Positions 52,550 to 61,696 of a stretch of DNA of 64,000 nt are shown piece by piece; the stretch's first letter is position 1; each line of letters opens with the position of its first letter. The stretch comes from Flavobacterium sp. W4I14. GTDB taxonomy: Bacteria; Bacteroidota; Bacteroidia; Sphingobacteriales; Sphingobacteriaceae. Under the pieces are notes generated by a model that saw only the letters and a list, made by a program, of their open reading frames with translations, was not told the origin of the DNA and ran no database searches. Location: NCBI GenBank assembly GCA_030817875.1, contig JAUSZU010000001.1, positions 3,658,001 to 3,722,000 of the forward strand, in the 5' to 3' direction. Position numbers and translations under genes: made by a program.

Positions 52550-53887
52550 ATGAATGGCATGGTGCTCATCATCGATGATGAAAAGAAAATCTGCAGTTTA
52601 CTTTCCAGGATTATTGAATTAGAGGGTTTTAAAACCTTACAGGCCAACACTGGAAAAGAAGGCCTTAAATTGCTTAAAAATAACGATGTAAGCATTGTAA
52701 TCAGCGATGTTAAACTGCCTGATGTTAATGGGGTTGCACTGGTTAAAGATATCAAAGCCATAAAATCATATGTCGAAATTATAAATCTTACTGCTTATGG
52801 CACCATTGCCGATGGCGTTTTGGCGATTAAAAACGGGGCATTTGATTATCTGGTAAAAGGCGATGATAACGACAAGATTATTCCGCTTTTGTACAAGGCA
52901 ATGGATAAATCAAATCTGCAGCGCAGGGTTTCCGACCTGGAAAATAAAATTGCTAAAAAGCATAACTTCGAAACCATTATCGGTCAATCAAAAGCTTTAA
53001 AGGAAGCGATTGATCTGGCTAAAAAAGTAAGTGCAACCGATACTACTGTTTTATTATTAGGCGAAACTGGAACTGGGAAGGAAGTTTTCGCTCAATCTAT
53101 CCATTACGAAAGCCCCAGGGCTGCAAAACCATTTGTGGCCTTAAACTGCAGTGGCTTTAGCCCTGATTTACTAGAAAGCGAACTTTTTGGATACAAAGCC
53201 GGGGCATTTACAGGCGCCAATAAAGACAAGAAGGGACTATTGGAAGAGGCCAACGGCGGCACATTGTTACTGGATGAAATCGGCGAGATGAACCTCGATT
53301 TACAGGCAAAGTTATTGCGCGTACTCGAAAGCCAGACTTTTATCAAAGTAGGCGATACCCAAACACAACAAGTAAATGTTAGGATTTTAGCAGCCACAAA
53401 TAAAGATTTAAAGGCCGATGCAGCTTCTGGAAAATTCCGCTCCGATCTTTATTACCGGCTTTCGGTTTTTACCATCACTTTACCTCCGCTACGCGAGCGC
53501 AAAGCCGACATCCCTGCATTGGCAAAACATTACCTAAAAGAATTTGCAGATAAGGTAAACCGATCAGCACCAAAAATGGACGATAAAATTTTATCAATAC
53601 TGAGCGATCATAGCTGGAAAGGAAATATCCGGGAACTTAAAAATGTGATCGAACGTTTGGTAATCCTGTCGGATGGAGATACCTTAAGCGCTACTGCCTT
53701 ACCTCCTGAATTTTTTGAATTTGCACCGATAGAAAACGATTATAATCTACAACAGATAGAAAAGCAGCACATTCAAAAAGTACTCATCCATACCAAAGGA
53801 AATAAAACAGAAACCTCGCGATTACTGGGGATCGGCTTAACTACACTTTACCGTAAAATAGAGGAATACCAGATTAAGGAATTTTAA
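52550..53887 (+). CDS. NtrC-type sigma-54 response regulator, orphan
   Basis: 445 residues. Receiver domain 4-118 with D9/D10, phosphoacceptor Asp53 (ISDVKLPDV) and Lys103, but the usual Lys-Pro is Lys-Gly (LVKGDD) and the switch Thr lies in LTAYGT. AAA+ domain with Walker A GETGTGKE (171-178), the sigma-54 contact loop GAFTGA (218-223) and GGTLLLDEIGEM. A C-terminal Fis-type HTH follows (QHIQKVLIHTKGNKTETSRL, then LGIGLTTLYRKIEEY). No kinase gene is adjacent. It activates sigma-54 promoters by ATP hydrolysis; targets unknown. Confidence 0.93.
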   Translation: MNGMVLIIDDEKKICSLLSRIIELEGFKTLQANTGKEGLKLLKNNDVSIVISDVKLPDVNGVALVKDIKAIKSYVEIINLTAYGTIADGVLAIKNGAFDYLVKGDDNDKIIPLLYKAMDKSNLQRRVSDLENKIAKKHNFETIIGQSKALKEAIDLAKKVSATDTTVLLLGETGTGKEVFAQSIHYESPRAAKPFVALNCSGFSPDLLESELFGYKAGAFTGANKDKKGLLEEANGGTLLLDEIGEMNLDLQAKLLRVLESQTFIKVGDTQTQQVNVRILAATNKDLKADAASGKFRSDLYYRLSVFTITLPPLRERKADIPALAKHYLKEFADKVNRSAPKMDDKILSILSDHSWKGNIRELKNVIERLVILSDGDTLSATALPPEFFEFAPIENDYNLQQIEKQHIQKVLIHTKGNKTETSRLLGIGLTTLYRKIEEYQIKEF

Positions 53888-53989
53888 AGGCTGGAAGGTA
53901 GAGGGCCGGAAGGTTAGAGTTGGAAAATTAAAAGGTTGCAAATCTAATCATCGCAGTAAGATTAGGCCAACAAGCGTTGAATGACTTAT

Positions 53990-54112
53990 CGTTTCTAACG
54001 ATAAAATTGTATTTCTATTTATGCACTCGTTTGGAAACGAGCGCAAGCATTGGGTTACTCGTGCTGTCAGATATTTCTATCTGATAGAAATATAATATTT
54101 TATCCGATAAGT
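53990..54112. repeat. Palindromic intergenic repeat
   Basis: The arms GATAAAATTGTATTTCTAT and ATAGAAATATAATATTTTATC (right end near 54101) enclose a second dyad, CTCGTTTGGAAACGAG. The outer flanks GACTTATCG and CGATAAGT-like sequence extend the symmetry. No gene lies in 53888-54239. Confidence 0.55.
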
Positions 54113-54239
54113 TGAAAACTTTAAAAATTGGGGTATTGTAAAGCTGGAAATTCTTCTGGCGGATTGAAATTCAGTTAACACTGTCTCTAATCCATCTCAT
54201 ACCTAACCTCTCATATCTAGCCGCTCAAATATCACATTC

Positions 54240-54692
54240 TTATGCGCCAAATCTGATCCATTTATCACCTTCGTGGCCAAAGATAAAAGAACCCGGATGT
54301 AACATTTCGGCGATATCTTCTATTAGCGAAACGGCATTTTCAGCAGTTCTTTCGCGGCTAACATCGTCATTCAATAAAATGATCCTGTTGTTTTGCACCG
54401 CTTGCCAATCGGGATTTAATGCCGCAGGTATTTCTCTCATTAAATCGGTTAAAGTTTTACCCGGCTGATAATAAATAACAAATGCAGCGCTTAGTATGTC
54501 AGCCTCAATCATTCCACCTGCTAGCGAAATTTCTTCCGATAAGAAATATACCGGATTGTTGCTCGTATCTAAGCAAGCTACAGGCATTTTATCCATAAAC
54601 TTAATCTTGTGCTCCACTAAATCTAAACGTTCCTGTAATTCTTCTTGGTGAGTAGCATCGAGGCCAATAAATAAATCGTTTAAAAAAGACAT
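54240..54692 (-). CDS. BtuF-like protein lacking the N-terminal lobe
   Basis: 150 residues from ATG 54692 (MSFLNDLFIGL). ATG 54698 is two codons earlier; the longer version would run into the divergent gene. The pattern MPVACLDTSNNPVYFLSEEI, SLAGGMIEADILSAAFVIYY and LNPDWQAVQNNRIILLNDD follows the second half of cobalamin/haem-binding BtuF-type proteins. There, VACLE..., the LAGG turn and W-x-x-V-x-N-x-R-(I/V) are conserved. The first lobe and any signal peptide are missing, so it is cytoplasmic. It could be a remnant or a specialised half protein. Confidence 0.5.
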   Translation of the reverse strand: MSFLNDLFIGLDATHQEELQERLDLVEHKIKFMDKMPVACLDTSNNPVYFLSEEISLAGGMIEADILSAAFVIYYQPGKTLTDLMREIPAALNPDWQAVQNNRIILLNDDVSRERTAENAVSLIEDIAEMLHPGSFIFGHEGDKWIRFGA

Positions 54693-54738
54693 CTGCATTA
54701 AATTTATTAATTTGTGCAAAAATAACATTCCTAATCGC

Positions 54739-56373
54739 ATGCGAGGCTCATTTAATTATATATTTTGGTTTTTTTGTGTAAGCTTATTCTTTTCATGCAG
54801 GGAGGGTGCTGATCATCAGGACAAAAAAGTCTTCAATATTAATCTCGATCAGGGTTTAACCTCTATTGATCCCGCCTTTGCGCGCAATCAGAATGCGATC
54901 TGGATGACCAATCAGATTTTTAATGGTTTGGTACAGATCGATTCATCCTTACAAACAATTCCCTGTATAGCCAAAAGCTGGCAGGTTTCGGAAGATGCAT
55001 TAACTTACACTTTTAACCTGCGTAGTGATGTTTACTTTCACGATGATCCTATTTTTAAGAACGGTAAAGGTCGCAAAGTAACTGCAAGTGATTTTGTATA
55101 TAGTTTTTATCGTTTAATCGATCCAAAGGTAGCCTCATCAGGCGGGTGGATTTTTAGTGATAAAGTGAAGGATAGGGATAACTTTATCGCGTTAAATGAT
55201 TCTACTTTCCAGATCAGGCTGGTACGTCCTTTCCCGCCATTTATGAGTTTGCTCACTACACAATACTGCTCTGTTGTACCCAAAGAAGTTGTAGACCATT
55301 ATGGTAAAGATTTTAGAAGTCATCCTGTTGGCACCGGCCCTTTTAAATTTAAATACTGGAAAGAAGGAGAAATATTAGTGCTTTTAAAAAACGAGCATTA
55401 TTTTGAAAAAGATGCCAAAGGAATAGCACTACCCTACCTTGATGCTGTTAAAGCCAGCTTCATCACCGATAAACAAAGTGGTTTTATGAGTTTCCTGAAA
55501 AAGGATCTGGATTTCTACTATAATGTTGACGGTAGTTACCGCGACGATATCCTGACCAAAAGCGGAAAGATGACCTCGAAGTACCAAGGAAAATTTACAT
55601 TAACCAAAAGCCCATACCTGTGTACCGAATATGTAGGTATATTGGTTGATACCAATCTTTCGATTGTGAAGAAATCGCCATTGCGCTTAAAAAAAATCAG
55701 GCAGGCCATTAATTATTCAATAGACCGTGACCGATTGATTAAATACCTAAGAAATGGTATTGGCGTAGCGGCAACATCTGGTTTCATTCCTAAAGGCATG
55801 CCTGGTTTTGACAGCTTGGCTGTTAAGGGATATGCCTATAACCCAAAGCTGGCTGCTAAACTTTTAGAGGAAGCTGGTTTCCCAGAAGGTAAAGGTATGG
55901 GAGAAGTAACCCTAAATACAACGACAACTTATAAAGACCTGATCGAATTTATTCAGGGCGAGCTTACTTCCGTAGGGATTAAAGTTAAAATTGATGTAAG
56001 CCCAAGTGCTAGCTTAAGGGATTTAATGTCGAAAAACAGCGTAAACTTTTTCCGAGGTTCCTGGCTGGCCGATTATGGCGATGGAGAGAATTTCCTTTCC
56101 ATGTTTTACTCAAAAAACAAAGTCCCTTATGGACCAAATTATACGGCTTTTTACAATAAAGAATTCGATCAGCTGTTTGAGAAAAGCTATTACGAAACCG
56201 ATAACGAAAAACGCTTTGAGCTGTACCGAAAAATGGATCAGATGGTAATGGATTATGCACCTGTTGTTCCGCTTTTTTACGATCAATCTGTAGTGATGCT
56301 TCAAAACAATATTAGCGGATATTCCTTCAATCCATTGAGTTTGATGATTTTGAAGCGGATAAAGAAAAACTAA
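54739..56373 (+). CDS. OppA/DppA-type peptide-binding lipoprotein (SBP family 5)
   Basis: 544 residues from ATG 54739, which gives the lipoprotein signal peptide MRGSFNYIFWFFCVSLFFSC. The earlier ATG (54712) adds nine polar residues and is less likely. The SBP_bac_5 pattern is plain: QGLTSIDPAFARNQNAIWMT, QIFNGLVQIDSSLQTIPCIA, SWQVSEDALTYTFNLRSDVY, HPVGTGPFKFKYWKEGEIL and INYSIDRDRLIKYLRNG. It binds peptides or similar solutes for an ABC importer, but no permease or ATPase genes are adjacent. It is divergent from the BtuF-like gene across only 46 bp. Confidence 0.9.
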   Translation: MRGSFNYIFWFFCVSLFFSCREGADHQDKKVFNINLDQGLTSIDPAFARNQNAIWMTNQIFNGLVQIDSSLQTIPCIAKSWQVSEDALTYTFNLRSDVYFHDDPIFKNGKGRKVTASDFVYSFYRLIDPKVASSGGWIFSDKVKDRDNFIALNDSTFQIRLVRPFPPFMSLLTTQYCSVVPKEVVDHYGKDFRSHPVGTGPFKFKYWKEGEILVLLKNEHYFEKDAKGIALPYLDAVKASFITDKQSGFMSFLKKDLDFYYNVDGSYRDDILTKSGKMTSKYQGKFTLTKSPYLCTEYVGILVDTNLSIVKKSPLRLKKIRQAINYSIDRDRLIKYLRNGIGVAATSGFIPKGMPGFDSLAVKGYAYNPKLAAKLLEEAGFPEGKGMGEVTLNTTTTYKDLIEFIQGELTSVGIKVKIDVSPSASLRDLMSKNSVNFFRGSWLADYGDGENFLSMFYSKNKVPYGPNYTAFYNKEFDQLFEKSYYETDNEKRFELYRKMDQMVMDYAPVVPLFYDQSVVMLQNNISGYSFNPLSLMILKRIKKN

Positions 56374-56375
56374 AA

Positions 56376-56403
56376 AGGCCTCCCGATTTTGATCGGGAGG
56401 CCT
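56376..56403. terminator. Strong hairpin between convergent genes
   Basis: A perfect 12 bp stem AGGCCTCCCGAT / ATCGGGAGGCCT with loop TTTG. On the minus strand a T5 run follows, making it the terminator of the beta-barrel receptor gene. On the plus strand it starts 3 bp after the OppA-like stop and may serve both. Confidence 0.8.
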
Positions 56404-56426
56404 GACCTATATATTTAGATTGGGTT

Positions 56427-58865
56427 TTATTGTTGAACGCCGCCCATACCTCCTTGTTGTTGTTGTTCTGGCTTCACATCGTCGTTTTTGATTTTTTTCT
56501 TCTCCGTAAATTTAAGTTTACCAAAAGTGTAACTAAAGTTTAATGTGTAGTTACGCAATGGGTAATAAATGTTTTGACTTTGATAAATTGTGCCTGTTTG
56601 ATTAACAGCATTATTAACAGTTTTTATGTGAAGGTCTTTTGTAAAAGGATTTAAAACCCCTAATCCGATACTCCCTTTTTTCTTAAGTATTTCTTTTTTG
56701 AATGATGCACCATAGATATAAAACGGGTCTGTAACACCTTGGTATGTACGTCTTTTAGAAGTTATTACGTTAAACAACTCAAAGTTATAACCTTTACCAA
56801 ATCCATATGCTGAGCGTATGAACCAGTTAAAGTTAAAGAAGGTACCCGTATTAACATTAGTTTCATTATTAGTTACCGAATATGTGTTTCCTGAAAAATT
56901 GGTCATTAAAGTCCATTTCGGTTTAAGATTGTACGATGCAAAAACGTTAAATCCGTAAACGGGAGCAGTACCAACATTTATGTAAGAAGTTAACGTCTTG
57001 TTTACGCCATTTTCGGTAATTGGCGAAATCGAATTCTCAATTACATCGCTTGTACGACGGTAAAAAATTGATGCATTAATTATCGACCCTTTAATAAAAG
57101 TATTATATCCTAACTCCAAATTATCACTTAGTTCAGGGTTTAATTGAGGATTACCCTGCAAAATATTAAACTGGTCGCTTTCGTTACGGAAAGGATTTAA
57201 AAAAGATTGTGACGGTCTTTGCACGCGACGGTTGTAGCTTAGTTTTATCGTACCACCACCTTTTAAATTTTGCGAAATAATTGCACTTGGAAATAAGTTC
57301 AAATAATCATTTTTCTGAATACCACTGCTTTGCGTATTAAAATCTATTCGGGTATACTCAGCTCTAATTCCACCTTTAAATTTTAATTTTTTAGTTAAAT
57401 CAAAACTGATTACACCGTAAGCTGCACCCACATTTTGATTATATTCAAAATCTTGCGCAGTATTATCAAACTGACTTTGTATATCGCGTAAAATTGCTTT
57501 TGCACCAACTTCTAAAGTTGTTTTTTTGTTGAACGGGTAAGTATAATCTGTTTGAAAGGTATACTCATTATTTTTACCGCTATTGTTGCTTACCGTTTGT
57601 AAACCCGATGGAAAAGCAGCTGAAGTAAGCAAATTACTGAAACTTGTCGGTGTTCTACCTTTTGATAATTGTGCTGATATAGAGAATTCCTCTCCTTCTT
57701 TTTTACTGGTTTTACGGTAATCAACATTCCAGTCTAAGTTCCTGAAAGTCATGTCCATATCTCCAATATTGGATGCTGCCAAATTATTGATGCTATAATT
57801 TGTTTCACTAGGGCCCCCGTTAGAAAAACTATTAAACTTTGCTGTCGTACTAATATTGTTATAAGCATTAAAATCATAATCCAAACCTACGCTACCATTA
57901 TATCCGTTGCGGCTCCATTTAGAAAATCCTCGTTGCGAAATATTATTTGTTGTACCATTTAGGTAGGTTGTATTGGTGATAAATTCAGTTTGTGATTTTT
58001 GAGGATAAGCTAAATTTGTACCCAAACTTGTATTAACACTTAGGCGACCTGTTTTTGCCGTTAAGTTAAATGAACCATTATTCTGACGAGTTCCTGCAGC
58101 AGCATTAACCGAACCACTCACACCCTGAGCATTTGATTTTTTGGTGATGATGTTAATAATACCACCTGAGCCTTCAGCATCATATTTTGCAGAAGGGCTG
58201 GTAATTACTTCAACCGTTTTAATCTGCTCTGCTGGAATCATTTTTAAGGCATCAGCAACACTGCTGGCCATTGTTCCTGAAGGCTTACCGTTAATTAACA
58301 CACGAACAGCACCACCACGAAGTTGAATATTTCCCGTAGGGTCGACTGAAAGCATAGGCACCTTACGCATTACGTCAGTAGCATCGCCACCAGCATTCGT
58401 TCCATCAGCTTCGGCGTTATAAACCATTCTATCGATTTTATTTTCGATAATTGCCTTTGTTCCCTGAACCTGCACATCGGCCAGTGTATTTTCACTTGAT
58501 GAAATATAAATTGTTCCCATATTATTATCGGGTTTTGATGGTGTGGTGGTAACCAGAACAGATTTTGTTTTGTAGCCCATAAAACCGATCATTAATTTAT
58601 ACGAATCAGGCGAGACATTTTGCAGGGTTAATTTTCCTTTTTCATCAGTTACGCCACCATTAACCGATTTATTATCTTTGGCATTAATCAACGATACTGT
58701 TGCATAATCAATTGGTTTTTTAGTTAGTGAGTCGAGTATAGTGGCAGTAATACGTCCGGTAACGGTAGATTTTTTTGGCCCGCCACCAAAGCCACCACCA
58801 GTAAATTGGGCATGCGCGGTAAAAAATAATCCAAGGATGAAGGTAAGTAGTAGAAGTCTTTTCAT
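56427..58865 (-). CDS. TonB-type outer membrane beta-barrel receptor
   Basis: 812 residues from the ATG giving the signal peptide MKRLLLLTFILGLFFTAHAQ. An earlier frame start adds 14 residues. After a Gly-rich stretch comes a carboxypeptidase-regulatory-like domain (VTGRITATILDSLTKKPIDY). The plug follows, with DVMRKVPMLSVDPTGNIQLR, VLINGKPSGTMASSVAD and ITSPSAKYDAEGSGGIINII. The PF14905-type barrel ends in LNFSYTFGKLKF, followed by a Gln/Gly-rich tail. Same family as the receptor at 37-39 kb but not part of a BlaI unit. Substrate unknown. Confidence 0.9.
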   Translation of the reverse strand: MKRLLLLTFILGLFFTAHAQFTGGGFGGGPKKSTVTGRITATILDSLTKKPIDYATVSLINAKDNKSVNGGVTDEKGKLTLQNVSPDSYKLMIGFMGYKTKSVLVTTTPSKPDNNMGTIYISSSENTLADVQVQGTKAIIENKIDRMVYNAEADGTNAGGDATDVMRKVPMLSVDPTGNIQLRGGAVRVLINGKPSGTMASSVADALKMIPAEQIKTVEVITSPSAKYDAEGSGGIINIITKKSNAQGVSGSVNAAAGTRQNNGSFNLTAKTGRLSVNTSLGTNLAYPQKSQTEFITNTTYLNGTTNNISQRGFSKWSRNGYNGSVGLDYDFNAYNNISTTAKFNSFSNGGPSETNYSINNLAASNIGDMDMTFRNLDWNVDYRKTSKKEGEEFSISAQLSKGRTPTSFSNLLTSAAFPSGLQTVSNNSGKNNEYTFQTDYTYPFNKKTTLEVGAKAILRDIQSQFDNTAQDFEYNQNVGAAYGVISFDLTKKLKFKGGIRAEYTRIDFNTQSSGIQKNDYLNLFPSAIISQNLKGGGTIKLSYNRRVQRPSQSFLNPFRNESDQFNILQGNPQLNPELSDNLELGYNTFIKGSIINASIFYRRTSDVIENSISPITENGVNKTLTSYINVGTAPVYGFNVFASYNLKPKWTLMTNFSGNTYSVTNNETNVNTGTFFNFNWFIRSAYGFGKGYNFELFNVITSKRRTYQGVTDPFYIYGASFKKEILKKKGSIGLGVLNPFTKDLHIKTVNNAVNQTGTIYQSQNIYYPLRNYTLNFSYTFGKLKFTEKKKIKNDDVKPEQQQQGGMGGVQQ

Positions 58866-59055
58866 GTTAAGAGTTAGTCTTTTGTAATTAGTCTGCGCAA
58901 ATTGCATTTTGTTACAATTATAACCTATACTTTTTACACTAACCCTTCTAATTAGTCGGCAAACGGCAGTCTTTTATCGGCGAAAATTCAGTTTTTTTTA
59001 AAAAAGTAATCTCTTTAGTGAAAGAAATTACTTTAAAACTCTTTATTAGTAAAAT

Positions 59056-59640
59056 CTAAAAATAAGGCCAAATCATATTTTGTCCAAATCCGTTAGGATG
59101 AGGATTATAAGACCATATATTGCTTACATTCTGTATGACAGCATCACTTAAATGATAGCTAGAAAACTCTCCAGGACTATGTATGTAAAATATTCTGTCT
59201 TTTATCCTAAAGTATAAATTATTATTATAATTTATTATACCATTATCTGGCAACAGAGTAGCACCAGTTAGTGATGTTCCATAAGTATTAATCATCGTTT
59301 GAAATTCTGAATAAGAAATTCTATAGTAGTATTGACCTTGATTAGTAAATAATCCCAAATAAGTATCCATACTAGCAATATGATGAAATTGACCTGCAAC
59401 AAACCAAGAAATCCCTCCACCAACACCATTTGCTACAATTGGAAATTCATAAAAATGTCCTTCTATAAGCGGGACTACTCTTCCTTTAAAAGGCAACATA
59501 GTAAAATTCCATTTACGAGCTTGCTCTTTGTTAAATTCTCTGTAAGCATTCTCTACTAGAGTTTCTGATTTGACTTCCGTTACAACGGTTGAGAGAGCTA
59601 TTGCACTAGCAATAACAATCATTATTAGATGTTTTTTCAT
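59056..59640 (-). CDS. Exported hypothetical protein
   Basis: 194 residues. Signal peptide with a hydrophobic core IMIVIASAIALSTVV. The mature part is rich in Tyr, Phe, Asn and Gly (GQFHHIASMDTYLGLFTNQG, YYYRISYSEFQTMINTYG) and ends in PHPNGFGQNMIWPYF. No cysteines beyond the leader and no recognised domain. Its coding DNA is clearly more AT-rich than the neighbouring receptor and desaturase genes, which suggests acquisition. No partner gene. Confidence 0.65.
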   Translation of the reverse strand: MKKHLIMIVIASAIALSTVVTEVKSETLVENAYREFNKEQARKWNFTMLPFKGRVVPLIEGHFYEFPIVANGVGGGISWFVAGQFHHIASMDTYLGLFTNQGQYYYRISYSEFQTMINTYGTSLTGATLLPDNGIINYNNNLYFRIKDRIFYIHSPGEFSSYHLSDAVIQNVSNIWSYNPHPNGFGQNMIWPYF

Positions 59641-59865
59641 GTACTGAAAGTACTAGTATTCATTTAAAAATACAAACAAAATGAACAATAGACAGACAAT
59701 CTACACTAAAAATAATACTTAAAATAAATAATTAACACTACAAAAAACACTACCTCGAAATATGGTTTGACCTGGAATAAATCATTTGAATTACATTTCA
59801 GTGCTTCCGTGGCGAAAAAAGCTATGGCTAATTTAGTGAACCAAACAGGGGAAAAAATAAATGGT

Positions 59866-59910
59866 CTGTGAGGACACAGACCATGGAATAAATCCCGAAC
59901 ATTCGGGATA
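59866..59910. repeat. Two tandem small hairpins
   Basis: GGTCTGTGAGGACACAGACC is followed by ATCCCGAACATTCGGGAT. The first unit matches the inverted repeat near 52.4 kb. They lie at the 3' side of the desaturase gene; the flanking 59641-59865 has no credible gene. Confidence 0.55.
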
Positions 59911-59941
59911 GTATAACGGAGCACTTAGCTTTAATCTTCCC

Positions 59942-60670
59942 TTAAACTTTTCTAATTTTTATAATGCGCATCCAGTGCAACACCTTCATTACCGGGTAGG
60001 TTGGATCAAATTCCCACCATTTGGTAGCAAAGTTAGGACTGTTTGGTTTTTTGTGGTGGTTATTCTGAAAAAGCTCGCCCATTAATAAGAAATCCCATGG
60101 TAATGAGTTTTTGCTATGATCATCATTATCATGGTTAGAATAGCCATATTTATGACCACACCAGTTTACAATTGCGCCATGTAAAGGCCCCATTAAAAAG
60201 TGGATCGGCAATAAGATAAATAGCCACCAGTGGTTGGCAAAAGCAACATAAAAGCCAATATAAAACAGCCCGCATGCAATTCTCCAGGCCCATGAATTTC
60301 CAATCTTATCAATGATTGGCCATTCGGGATAATTACCCTGAAAAGCTGGCTCTGGCTGTATTTTAAATTGCAGATAATTCATGTACATGTTCTTCGTTGC
60401 AATCATCATCCCGAAAACATCCTTAAAAAAATGTGGAGAGTGCGGATCTTTTTCAGTGTCGCTATAAGCATGGTGCATCCGGTGCAGAATGGCATAAGCC
60501 CTGGGGTTTAAAAATGAAGAGCCTTGCGAAATCAGCAATATCAAGTAAAAAAACCGCTCCCAAAAAAGCTCCATTTTAAACATCTTGTGCGACGAGTAAC
60601 GGTGAAGGAAAAAGGTTTGGCTAAACAGGGATAAAAACCAATGGCAAAGAAAAAAAATGAAGATAATCAT
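59942..60670 (-). CDS. Acyl-lipid/acyl-CoA fatty acid desaturase
   Basis: 242 residues, short for the family. The three histidine boxes of membrane di-iron desaturases are present: HRYSSH (23-28), HRMHH (63-67) in [20 protein letters not shown], and NNHHKK near residue 208 with the accompanying [13 protein letters not shown]. Membrane helices occupy residues 1-22, 38-52 and 130-160. It introduces a double bond into membrane fatty acids (family knowledge; delta-9-like). The short N-terminus is complete, since the frame upstream is closed by the gap. Confidence 0.88.
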   Translation of the reverse strand: MIIFIFFLCHWFLSLFSQTFFLHRYSSHKMFKMELFWERFFYLILLISQGSSFLNPRAYAILHRMHHAYSDTEKDPHSPHFFKDVFGMMIATKNMYMNYLQFKIQPEPAFQGNYPEWPIIDKIGNSWAWRIACGLFYIGFYVAFANHWWLFILLPIHFLMGPLHGAIVNWCGHKYGYSNHDNDDHSKNSLPWDFLLMGELFQNNHHKKPNSPNFATKWWEFDPTYPVMKVLHWMRIIKIRKV

Positions 60671-60761
60671 GTATAGGGTGTATGCTTTATAAACGTAGTT
60701 TGAGGGCGTTTAGTTTTAATCGCGTAGAAAAACCGCTTTAAATTAAGCGTTTATATAAAAG

Positions 60762-60792
60762 GAATCCTGTTCCAATGCATAGAACAGGATTC
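60762..60792. terminator. Bidirectional terminator near the cupin gene
   Basis: A perfect 11 bp stem GAATCCTGTTC / GAACAGGATTC with a 9 nt loop; T6 on the plus side and TTTTAT on the minus side. It lies 17 bp after the stop of the minus-strand cupin gene. Confidence 0.8.
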
Positions 60793-60808
60793 TTTTTTAA
60801 ATTATTTA

Positions 60809-61306
60809 TTATCTACCGAAATCGTCTTGAACACGTACGATATCGCTTTCATCTGATGGGTTTGAAGCATCGGTATGTTGCCATATTTCTGCTACAACCC
60901 CCCAATCTTCTAAACCGATTAAACGATGGCGTTCACCTTGTTGTAATTTGATCTGATCTTTTGGAGCATATTTTTTCACTTCACCTTCTTCATCAGTTTG
61001 GCTGGTTTTAATGCCAACAGTACCAGTTACCACTTGCCAGATTTCGGCTCTGCGGTGGTGATATTGCCACGAAAGACGTGTATTTGGTGCAACGATTAAA
61101 ATTTTCGGGCTTAATTTACCACCAATTTTAAGGTCTTCAACGTTCAATCCATCAAAATAAGTGTCGGCAAATTGTTGCGCCTGCGCTTCGTCTATTACAA
61201 AAAAACCACCCCATGGGCGTGTTTCATCGCGGTTTACTACATTAAAGCCTTCAATTTTTAAACGTTGTGCTACGCTTTCGAATATTTCTTTTTTGTCGTT
61301 TGTCAT
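60809..61306 (-). CDS. Cupin protein of the mannose-6-phosphate isomerase type II class
   Basis: 165 residues. RPWGGFFVIDE near residue 30 and the cupin core KILIVAPNTRLSWQYHHRRA with EIWQVVTGTVGI are followed by GERHRLIGLEDWGVVAEIWQ. These contain the two histidines, glutamate and later histidine of the metal site. It resembles the cupin half of type II phosphomannose isomerases but is a free-standing domain, so its reaction may differ. Cytoplasmic and monocistronic, with a strong terminator. Confidence 0.8.
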   Translation of the reverse strand: MTNDKKEIFESVAQRLKIEGFNVVNRDETRPWGGFFVIDEAQAQQFADTYFDGLNVEDLKIGGKLSPKILIVAPNTRLSWQYHHRRAEIWQVVTGTVGIKTSQTDEEGEVKKYAPKDQIKLQQGERHRLIGLEDWGVVAEIWQHTDASNPSDESDIVRVQDDFGR

Positions 61307-61603
61307 TGATAAAATATTAGTTTTCTAATGATTGTCGAGGTTCACAGGCATTAATTTATCTCCTGTGTGGTTTTATAATTTGCCGCAAAAATAAGCCTAA
61401 TAAATTAAAAAAGCCTCTTCAAGCTTTTTATTTTTTTAAACTCAATTTACGAATTACCGTAAAATCTGCTCATATAATAGTTAAAAGCTATAAAATTGCT
61501 GATAAATCCTTTTAACATTGCGATACCTCCATTGCTTTAGTATGCTCCTGAGCGGCGGCGTGGGATCGTTATTTGGTTGTGCTTCAGCCGAAACGACGAT
61601 GAA

Positions 61604-61634
61604 AACGGATGCCTCATATCGGCACCCGTTTTTT
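61604..61634. terminator. Hairpin behind the second SusC/SusD pair
   Basis: Stem AACGG-A-TGCC / GGCA-C-CCGTT (61604-61613 with 61621-61630) with T6 on the plus side and TTTT on the minus side. It lies 63 bp after the SusD stop on the minus strand. The rest of 61307-61696 has no credible gene. Confidence 0.55.
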
Positions 61635-61696
61635 GTTAAAACATTATTCATGGCCGGTGTGACACCCAACCATTAGAAATAATAAGATACTATTGT

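Noticed and set aside
59706..59924. 72-codon minus-strand frame (FHGLCPHRPF...)
   Set aside because: It runs through dispersed hairpins (GGTCTGTG/CACAGACC) and has no start context; it looks like a frame created by an intergenic repeat.
61481..61669. 62-codon minus-strand frame
   Set aside because: Spans the terminator hairpin behind SusD and shows no domain.
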